A stretch of 64,000 bases of DNA from Diprion similis (lineage: Eukaryota; Arthropoda; Insecta; Hymenoptera; Diprionidae). The notes beneath the pieces were generated by a model that saw only the letters and a list, made by a program, of their open reading frames with translations, was not told the DNA's origin and made no database searches. Position numbers and translations under genes: made by a program. Below are positions 54,259 to 64,000 of the stretch, in pieces. The stretch spans positions 1,240,001 to 1,304,000 of the forward strand of contig NC_060112.1 in the NCBI RefSeq assembly GCF_021155765.1. Direction: 5' to 3'. The first letter of the stretch is position 1. Each line of letters begins with the position of its first letter.

Positions 54259-57200
54259 ACAGAACAAACCTAATGATAATAGAGAAAAGGAGTTGTAGTC
54301 GAGTGTTTGTATGACTTTTTGAAAATTACAATGATGCAAAATACAATACGTGAACTCGTGATAACGTAGATTTAAGAAATGCCAGCTCATATAATGGCAG
54401 GGGCATTTGAACTACATCTCATTGCATTTATTGTATTTTTAGGTACAAAGAGAGAGTGAAATTTAACTAAATTTTTGTATTCATAGTTCATGACAAAGTG
54501 ATGCCGTAAAAAAATCAATCACTTTGCCTACAGAAGCCGGAGATTATTTATTTGTATTAATAAATTTAAGGCAAAAACAAAAGAAATATTTACTCTCGGC
54601 ACGAGCTGACCCAAAGAAAATTAATATTCGCTCATTTTATATTACTTAAATTTTTAATAAAAATGTTGCTTCTTTTTCAATACGAAATATTTTATTTTGA
54701 ATGTTAAAAAATGGCGTAACACAGTTCTTAACTCTCTAATCACATAATTTTTCTCTTTCCAAACGTTCCAAATTCAATTTACCTCAAAGTACAAAAAATA
54801 ACCAGCTAAAAAGTAAAGTATAAACTATCCCTGTCAAGGAAAACTTCGACATTTTTTTCACTCTTTCAATCAACTTTGACAGGCATTTAAAATCAAATTC
54901 ACCATTTCTTACTATACTTACGTATATGCATGTATAGTTAAGCATGAAAGACAGGTTGAAAATTAATTACTTGCGTTAAAATTGAACAATTTGAATCCAA
55001 TACTCGTAATTCTATATTTTTATTTTGAGAATTCTTTATCAGAAATGTCGAGCTATGCAGGTCTATGCAAGTTGCACAGATATGCCAAATTATTTTCACA
55101 GTGTAAACTGATTGAGTAATTGGAAAAACTCTGTTGACATTGGCATTTAAATGTAGATAAGATCAGCAAAAAAAAAGAAAAAAAAGTAGCGAGACTTGTA
55201 AAATAGTATTATTAATTTTAATGAACATATTATATGTATCGCCAAAAACTTCGTTGTTTATGATTTACTGTTATAATTTCAGAACTGCAGATATCAGGAA
55301 AGCGATGCTTTCTGAAATCAATATACCCTCCAAAACTTGTAGAATAAACATAAGTTGAAAAAAATATTGATAAATGCATAGGTACACCTCAATCGTTGTG
55401 TGGAAAAAAAAGGACGTGTACATAATAGGTAATTTTTATGAACAAATATATCCTCATGTCCATCTTGGTTATCGATGTTGAGTGAAAGTAACCAGGATTC
55501 CAAAATCTTGCTACGTAATCATTATTTAATCAGCTTTTATATGTTCGTTATTCATTAATATGATGAGTAATAAGAAAAGTGTGAGAAGAAGGGAAAAACA
55601 ATTGGACAAAGAAAATTTCCAAAAATTTTTTTGAAAGAAGTTACTTTAAAACCTTGTATTTGAATAAAAACTTTTACGATATTACCCGGAACTTGTCAAG
55701 CTTGAAGTAAGATGATTCAATTCATCTCTCCTTATGACTAGGTAAATCCAGGCTGCGTTGTAGCAATTACGTTTAGAAATATCCAGAGCCTTGCAAAAAA
55801 CCGGCATCTTTGAAAGCTTTCGTCAATTTTGAGTACATACAGAATACCAACACTTTCCTAATGAATATTTTTATCGTTATCAGAATCATTTCCCTTTCTA
55901 TCTGCGTATTTGAAAATTTATCGTTGTTCAAATTCAAACTTTATTGCGACTGTACTGTGTTTTCTTGCTTCATATAATATTGTTTAATTCTTATCGCTTG
56001 CTTTTGAGCTATCTTTTCAAATTTTCAAACTTATATGATTAATAATTAGGAATGCAGAATAAAAAAGTATCTGTTGATTTATACATTATAGTATGCACGA
56101 CTGCTTTGTTCAAAGTTCCCTAAAAGAATATTGTTATATTGTTCATAATAATAGTAATAATAATAATAAGAATATATTCCAATGTAAAACAAAATACTTT
56201 TATCGCACAGCTAGATGTAACACACAAGCTGTATACAATATATCGATATGTGTAACAATAATACATTATAGAAGACTACAACATTTTTGTACATCGAAAA
56301 GTTCATTCCAATGAGAATTATAGAAACAATTGTGTCCGTGCAAAATGGTGAAGATAAAATAATAATCATAATAATAAACATTAAAGGCCTCAAACAAAAT
56401 AATTCCATCATGCCTCATTATCTTTGCGATTAAATTGATACCAGCAGCGGCGAAGATAATCGAATATTTGTGGAGAATGAGACTCTGGAATACAGGAATG
56501 CTGTAAAAATTTTGCAGGTATGTAAAACGAAAAACCAAAGAACCGCGGGTTGATTTTGTGAAAAATAAATTGCAATAGTCAATCAAATATATATTTCTTG
56601 TCTAAATATCTCTAAAAGTGTATACATCGAAAAAAAAGATTAAGGTTTATTCAGATATTTTATAATAATTATTACGTACATTATTATATATAGAATTGTA
56701 TTAATAATTAAATTTTACCGTTACTAAAATACTACCACGTAATAATAATAATAATAATATAAATTTGCAACCTTAATACATACATATATACAAATAATAT
56801 GGAGTATACTCCGATCTAAAATTGATTTCCTGTTTATTATCGTTATAAATTTTGTATAGTTTACTCCCAAACATTTTTTTTTTGTTAGCGCGTGTAAATT
56901 TCCCACGGAATCATTACAAACCTTTCAAAATCTGTAATATAATATAATGTACCTATCTACTATATTCTTTTTTTATTATTCAAGTTTATTGACAATGAAA
57001 AAAATCTGAATATATATCCCTTCCTTCTAATTTACCTTGTTCATTTTTATTTTTTATCGAAATATTGTAATCGAATCATTAATAACATCTATGCATGATA
57101 ACATATTATCATGTCTGTGCACAAACGGGTAACAATCACAGTGTTATTTCTTAAATCGTTTATATAATAACGCATTGTTACTTATAGAGTTACTCATTTT

Positions 57201-59785
57201 ATTTATTTTCACTAAATATATTTATAGATTTACATTATTTTATACACTAAGTATGCGATTTAAAATACGGTAAGGCCTCGTACAACTACGGCTTGAATAT
57301 TTTTAAAACATTTATTTAATAAAAAGGGAGCGAATTGTTTGTGAAAATTTCTGTAAAAAGGAAAGAAACACAGTTGAAGAACGAATTCCTGTATGCGTGA
57401 ACGCGACTATGATTAATTATTAAAAACTAACAGAAATATATTACTATAAAACCGTCCTATGTATAATACTTGCAACAGATTACGAAAGATTTTCGCTTTC
57501 TCCAACATCATTTTTACATTTTATCAAAGTACGGTAAAATAATATTAATAATAATATTAATAGGATTAGTTTTTGTTAAAAATTATCAATAGAAATCAGA
57601 GCCAGGAAATGCACTCGCACACAAGTCTCGACGTAGCTTTAATTTGCATGTATATAAAAATTCAACGGTTGATTACTCAATGCTTAAAGAAATTCATTTT
57701 CATTCAAACAACTGGTATTCCTCACTCGCCGAATAGACATTGAAGAATACGTTTGTACAATATTTCAGCACAGACTTGGATATTTGAAAAATTTCTCTCC
57801 TATCAATCGCTATGCTCTTCAACATCGATTATTTCCTGTAGGCACTTGTTAAATATTTTCCAGTAGTGAAACGATGGATTATTATCAAGTATCAGGTTTA
57901 ACAGAAATTTTTACTTCAAAGTAAAACTACTGTTTCTAGTACCTTTAATCCATTTTGGTGTGTTAAGAATCGACAGATACGATTTAATAATCAAGGGACT
58001 TAACTGAAATGTGATATGTTTCGCAACCGTTTAATCATATTCTTTCATTGTCTATCATTCTATTTACTTACGCACAAAAATAACATGTTATTAATAATTT
58101 ACAATTAATTTGCAATTGCACAATTGTGATAATCGTTTGAATTCATTTGGGATATATCAACAACAGGTGATGATAATGATTGACTTGAAAAATTTACTCT
58201 TGGCAAAAGATCCTGTGGTTTGTGAAAACATTTCTATTTCTACTCTTTCTTAATATACACGATTCTCAATTAGTGCTAGCAGGCTGCATCTTCTTGCTCT
58301 TAGCTCTGCGATTAAGAGAAACATTCACCGCTTCGATATTATTAACTCTTACAAAAAAAAAAAGAAAGGGATCGAAATTCGATAATATATATATATGTTA
58401 CAATCGTATAAAATTACGTTAAACCTATAATAGTATCCGTATATTAAAGTTGATAAAATTTCATAAAACTCTATAGGTAGATAAATCTTATTTATTTATT
58501 TTTTTCTTTTAAATAATCCTCTTCTATTCGCTACATCCACGTTTACCTTATCTGTTCTTCTCTTACTTTTATTAATTCTCTGGATTATACATCAGAGCAA
58601 CCAGATCTATTTACACTTAAAATTGATTAATCAATTAATCTTCTCATTTCTTGACACTTTGCTTATACACATTTCATGAGAAGAGCTCGCCGTATCAATG
58701 AAAAAATTGCACTTGACTATTCCATTGTGAGATACAAGTCTTTTTCTTATTTGTCTATATTTTTTACCAAAAATTACGGTACCGGATAATTCTAGTATTT
58801 TTTTTCTCCTTTGAATTAATTAATGAATTAATTATGTATTAATTCGTTAATTAATCTGCTTATTGTTTTCACCTATAGGGAGCGAATGCATGAATAATAA
58901 TAATAATAGTAATCGCATGTATTAAAAATATTCAGGCCTCTGTTCTATTAAATTAATTATTTGTTAATCAACAAACATAAAAATGAATTCTTTTAAATAA
59001 CATATTAATTTAATCGTTAATTACATGCCTACGCGTTAACATTTATAGTCCGTAACCGTTTTTGTTATCGCTTATACAATTTAAGTGATATACGTATATA
59101 TAATATGTATATTTTAAAATTATAATTATATAATGATCGTAATAATAATAGTTATTATAACTTTATTAATAGTTGAATATAAATTTTTTTTTTTTAAACT
59201 TACAGATTCGCGAGTGTGATAAACTCTTTAAATAAAAAATAATGTACAATTTGATGATCTCTTTATGCGACTAATCAACTTTCTTTATAAATACATTAAA
59301 TTGTGTAATATAGTTACGTGTAGTGGGTAGTACATGATAAATTTTTATTAAATATTTGACAGTACTATCGAAGGCTGATTGGTTTTAGTCAGAAAGGATG
59401 AAATAAGTATAATGTAAAACTACAACTGACCATACACGAGGATAAAATAAAATTGCCTACGAATCGATCGAATTAGCCGGCAATAAGATTCTAATGAGCT
59501 TAAAGAGAAATTAAAAAAGAGAAGAACGATTAGTTCATTTAACGTGCCAAACTGTGAAAAAAAAAAAAAAAAAAAAAAATGACATAACAGTATCTTCGAA
59601 TTTAATCGCCCGTTCGATAAAACCAACTTATTCTTGTAAGATCTGTGCTCAACACATAATATAGTAAATAACAATATTTCCATCGACTATTTACAGTAAT
59701 ATACAGGGTGCTACTCAGTATGCAACCGGCGAAATCATTAAACTCAGAACTACAGTATACAAATATTACCACCTGCGTCTTTCAA
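54259..59785. other. 5.5-kb AT-rich stretch between ceramide synthase and Psc
   Basis: This convergent interval has no convincing coding exon. It is strongly AT-rich with AAT runs (about 56150-56172 and 56738-56760), TA runs and a poly-A tract at 59558-59578. AATAAA for the ceramide synthase transcript occurs near 54560. Much of the right half may be a long Psc 3' UTR. Small open frames are low-complexity and unsupported. Confidence 0.5.
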
Positions 59786-62700
59786 TTACGATTCCGGCTT
59801 GTTTCTTTGTACATCCGATTTCTTCCCCTGAATCGGTTCAGCCATTTTGCGAACTGCATCCTCGCTTTTAGCTTCAGTAGACATCTTTTCAGTATTTATT
59901 TCTACCTGCTTTTCTGGTTTTTCAAGCTCTTTCAGGTTCGATTGTTTTATCTCTGTAGAAACTGAACTTGCCTCGGTATTTTTTGACAGCTTTTGTTCCT
60001 TCTCAGTTTTTTCCGCAGGACTTGTATTTTGGGTAGCTACGTCGCCATTAACTTTTGTAAGCGTTTTTTTCTTCTTTTCAACATCTTTTTCTTCCTTCGC
60101 TTCCGAGTCATCCTCGCAACTTTTCACCTTCGGCGTCAAAGGAGATCCTTGGGTGCTTTCAAGAACCACAGTTTCTGGTTCTTTGGACTTTAGTTTAGGA
60201 CTCTCCGTCTCGGATACTTTTACCTCCAGCTGAGGCTTGGATCTCGCGGTTGTCTGGGTTGTGACATTTGGCAAAGTGTCCGTCGATGCGAACCCAGCAG
60301 ACGTGACAAGTGTAACGGTGGTGGTCGTCAACAGGTTTGGGAAATTATTCGATGCCGGATTTCCTGTCTTCGAAAGATTAAATATATTGAGCTCTTGTTG
60401 AGCTGCGTTTTTAGCCAAATGCAAAGCAATGTTCTCCACCCTCGTTGGAAGCTGCGCTTCGCTTTTGCCCACGGGAAACATGGGACTGTTATTGATTGAA
60501 GTGGATTTTGGTGACTTGGGGGAAGAGTGCATGCTAGGTAAAATTTTCTGAATCGTCGGAGGAGGAGGCGCGGTCGTGTAGCCTGCGGCTGCCGGAAGAT
60601 AGTTGCAGCGTTGGTATTTGTTGATGGAAGCAGGCAGGCTGCTGTGAAAGGCACTGTGTGAGGGGATTCCGATCGGCGATCTTATGAGGGGGTTCGGAAA
60701 GCGGCTCGTGTCGGGATACGGCGGCGGAAAGTGGGTGTATATTAGTTTAGGGTTTGTGGTCAACGTGGGCGATGGTATGAAGGGATTCGTCGAGAGCATG
60801 TTGATTGGCGAATTCCTTGGCGATATGGGCGAACCTGGATTGCGGCACATATCTCTGGAGAATTGGGTGTTTTGGTAGCTCCTCGCAGTTGGGGAATAAG
60901 GGGGCGGTGTGACGATGGGTGCATTGGCGCTGGACACAATTGGTGACAGAGTTTTAGGGTCGATGGTCATCATGCTGAGAGAGCTGTTCTTTGGAGGATT
61001 CTGCACAGTTTGATCCTTGTCTTTGCTCTCATTCGATACTCCGTACATTCGCTTAACGCCAGACGACGGATTGCCCAGATATCGCGGCATGTTCCGCATC
61101 TTGAATATCTTGGCAGGCTTGGAAGTTATTGGCTTGGTATGGTTGCCATCCGACGCCGAGATCCCCTGACTTTGGGTCTGCATTTCTTTGGCCTGATTCC
61201 TGGCAGCAACGTAGTTGTTTTTCGACAATGTCGGATTCCAAGATTTTGGCGGATCTCTTAGTGTTTTATAGCCAACAGGCTGCGACTGTTTCTTGATGGA
61301 ACAACCCTTCTGCAATGACACGGATGTCGGGACTGACTGAGAAGTTGAAACAACAGAGCCGATCTTGGGTGTTTCTTTAGCAACGGAAGCGTTCGGCTTT
61401 TCTTCCGACGGGATTAAATTTTGGCTAGATGTGTAGACGGGGATGTTAGGTACGTTGGGAATACATTTGCTGGAATCTACCGAAGTTTTTTTCGTTATTT
61501 TCAATAGATTCGGTAACTCCGGCTTCGATCTTGTCGCTGCTTTGATTTTCTCCTTAGAACTTTCCCCAATTTTGGCGCATATCTCGTTCAAATTAGTCCC
61601 CTTGGCTATTATCTCGTTCTTTCGCACCGTTGGCTTCATCGGCATCAAAGATATAGGAATGGCATCCGGGCACGGCGGTACTGTATAGATGCTGGTTATC
61701 TCGATGCCGGATTGCGAGCTCGTTCTCTTGGTACCGGTCAAAGTTTGTGACGAGGACAAACGGGGACTATTACTGATGGGTGACGAACCAGAGTGAGCAC
61801 TCAGACTCTGGGCCACCATTTGTATGTCCGAGGGAGCGGGGCCTTGCCGTCCACTTGAACTACCGATTTTCAAGCTATTTTCACCTTTAGACTCAGTGCT
61901 TTTTGTCTGGGAAACGCTCACAAGATTCTGCACGGCATGCGATACGCTTGGACTCATTGCCACCGAGTCAGGTAGGGTTGTGGAAATGTTAAGACCGATG
62001 GAAGCTAAGCTCTGACTGGTGGTCGGCGGGTTATTGTTATTATTCTTGACCAGGAAGACTTTCTGGCCAGTCGAATCCGATTTCAATGTTGCCGTAGAAT
62101 CTGCCTTAGAATCTACTGGCTTTGTGGATTGGCAATCCAACCTCTGAGGCGACGGCAGGATACTTTTGTTCACAGTCGGTGGACTTCGAATGCTCGACAT
62201 TGTGGTAGTAGTTGATAAAACACACGTCGTCATTTGAGGGGCTGAAACAAAGAGACAACCACCCTGTGGCATGCTCACAAATGTATTTACCGCCTGTGTA
62301 GCCATAGTTGTGGAGTGAGGTGATGAGACAACAGTGGTAGCCAGTTTGGTTAACGAAACGGTGGCCGTTGCTTGAGATTTTGTGATGGGAAAATACGCCA
62401 AGGGCTTAACATCGCTCTTCGATTGCTCTGGAGCTGTTTTGGAATCCAATTTCCTCGAGTTAAGCAGCATTGTCTTTTTTTCTTTCGGAATCTTCTTAGA
62501 ATACGTATTGTTCACCTGTCCCACTTTGGGTTGAAAGGAAAGTATAGAATTGGGAACGATTTGTTTGGTCTCGATACTCGTCGAGGCACTTTTTATCTCC
62601 TTTCCAGAGTTTTTAGAATTCTCTTTCTGATTCGGATTACCCTTCGTCTCTGTGCTTATTAAATTATTATTCGTATTCACTAGCCGGCTATCGGCCTTTT

Positions 62701-64000
62701 TTGTACTCGAGGTGGTGCATTCCTGCCTATTTTTCACCTGACTTGAATCCTGAGTCGAACTATTTTTCACTTTGCTTTGGTTGTTGGCCTTCGGCGTCTG
62801 ACTCACAAGACTCTCACCTTCGGTGTCGAACCTTGTTACCACCTTTGAGGAATTTTCTACCAGCATTGGCACAGGTTTCTGTGACTCTGAACAATCGGTA
62901 TTTTTGCTGCCCTCAGACTTAGACGAGACCATTCTTGTTTCCTGTGTGAACGAAAAGTTTTTGCTACTCTCAGTTACTTCGGTATGAGGAATGGTTGTAC
63001 TTAGTAACGTTTCAACGTTAGATTTATCAGGCTCTTCTTTTTTGATCAAACTCTCCAGTATCGGAGCTTCATTTTTCTCCTCTTTTTCAACTTCAGGCAT
63101 TTTTTCGACTTTGTCAACGTTTTTATCGATAGTAATCAGTTCCTCTGAGTTACCATCGCCATTGCTAGCACTTTTCTTTTCAAAACTAGATATGTTCGTT
63201 ACGCTCATGACACCAGTTTCGGAAATCTTTAATTGCACCTCTTTCCACTCGCGCTTTTCGCTCTGCTCACGCTTTACTTCGATCGAATCTACCCTGGTAT
63301 TAGAAAGTATCTTTTCGTACATGTGATTATCTTCGGACAGCTTTAAACGCTTCGGCGAAGACTCAAATATCCTGTAGCTAAGATGCAACGGTACTTTCTG
63401 CAACAGCCGTGTGTAAAAACATGACATAAATACGCACAGGCATGAAAAAATGCAAAAAAGAATTTTGATTACATATCTCAATCGTCTAACAAGTTAAGAT
63501 CTAAATATAAGGTGTCATTCAAGTTCAGAGTTTTCTGCATATTGAAAATTCAACATTTGACACTCCAATTATTATTTTGTAGTCAGTTCACCTCATAAAC
63601 ATAAATACGATTTTGTAAAATTACAGAAAACATTATCAAAAATATTATATCTCGCTTTTTATGCTATATTTGAAAAATTCTACTTACTCGTCTCCAGTGA
63701 TAAATGTACATGACATCCATAAGTGTATAGTTGCCACACAGGGGTTCTTCTTTGTACATAATGTCCACTCTGTGAGCTTCACTCAGCCCGTATTTAGCAC
63801 GTATCAATTTTTGCAGATGAAAGATAGTCACTGCAGCTGGACATCTCAAATATCTTCGGGGCAATGTCTTGGCTGCCGATTCTTTATCACCTTCGCCTTG
63901 ATCCTTTGAGCTTGGGATGTAATATTCCAAAGACAAACTCAGCGACTCGTCCAGAGAGTAAATGTGAGACTCGATCGGCTCGCCCCTAGACTCCGGGGAG
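59786..64000 (-). CDS. Psc: Psc/Su(z)2-type Polycomb protein, 5' end outside window
   Basis: PRC1 component of the PCGF family that compacts chromatin and blocks remodelling. Minus-strand exons: from beyond 64000 to 63688, then 63397-59786, phase 0 at the junction; at least 1,300 residues are in the window. The visible N-terminal part is the RAWUL (ubiquitin-like) domain (RRYLRCPAAVTIFHLQKLIR, AHRVDIMYKEEPL, NYTLMDVMYIYHWRR, then KVPLHLSYRIFES after the intron). The RING finger expected upstream is not in the window. The last exon, 1,204 codons including the stop, encodes a long disordered tail rich in S, T, P, K and N, as in fly Psc and Su(z)2, with proline patches such as TAPPPPTIQK. Psc and Su(z)2 cannot be told apart here. 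Confidence 0.88.

Noticed and set aside
59847-60233. Plus-strand frames opposite the long Psc exon
   Set aside because: Antisense shadows of low-complexity coding sequence.

Overview
The window is nuclear DNA of an insect: AT-rich, with short introns in consensus GT-AG form, and proteins whose best remembered relatives are insect and vertebrate orthologues. The compact introns and gene content suggest a holometabolous insect, perhaps Hymenoptera, but nothing in the sequence proves the order. I see no bacterial, viral or CRISPR-like system. Gene models were built by hand, joining exons by splice sites, reading phase and family similarity.

Layout: yurt (-, 3494-7413); mitochondrial ribosomal protein mS38/AURKAIP1 (+, 7871-8637); proteasome beta3 (-, 8953-9960); Cullin-2 (+, 11561-14844); a paired-like homeobox gene, probably Pph13 (-, 15795-16875); PrBP/PDE6D (-, 18287-19114); RNF207-like RING/B-box gene (+, 20265-23927); calsyntenin (-, 28911-33020); GPR155/anchor with a DEP domain (+, 34856-38230); Elongator subunit Elp5 (-, 39442-40448); Malvolio/NRAMP metal transporter (+, 41509-47715); ceramide synthase/schlank (+, 50994-54258); and the 3' part of a Psc/Su(z)2 Polycomb gene (-, 59786 to beyond 64000). 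Strands largely alternate, so most neighbours share either a divergent promoter region or a convergent 3' region.

The genes are not an operon or pathway cluster. They are housekeeping genes (proteasome, cullin, Elongator, mitoribosome), membrane and trafficking genes (calsyntenin, PrBP, ceramide synthase, GPR155, NRAMP) and regulators (homeobox, Psc). Two stretches of about 5 kb without genes (23928-28910 and 54259-59785) are AT-rich and full of simple repeats, probably long 3' UTRs plus spacer.

Non-genic structure: a palindromic element at the left edge, a hairpin at 2421-2596, an inverted repeat of about 90% identity between PrBP and RNF207, two adjacent terminal-inverted-repeat elements in a Malvolio intron, and four tandem repeats of about 48 bp just before a TATA-like box at 49.1-49.3 kb. 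These are the places most worth a second look; I do not see a clearly new biological system.
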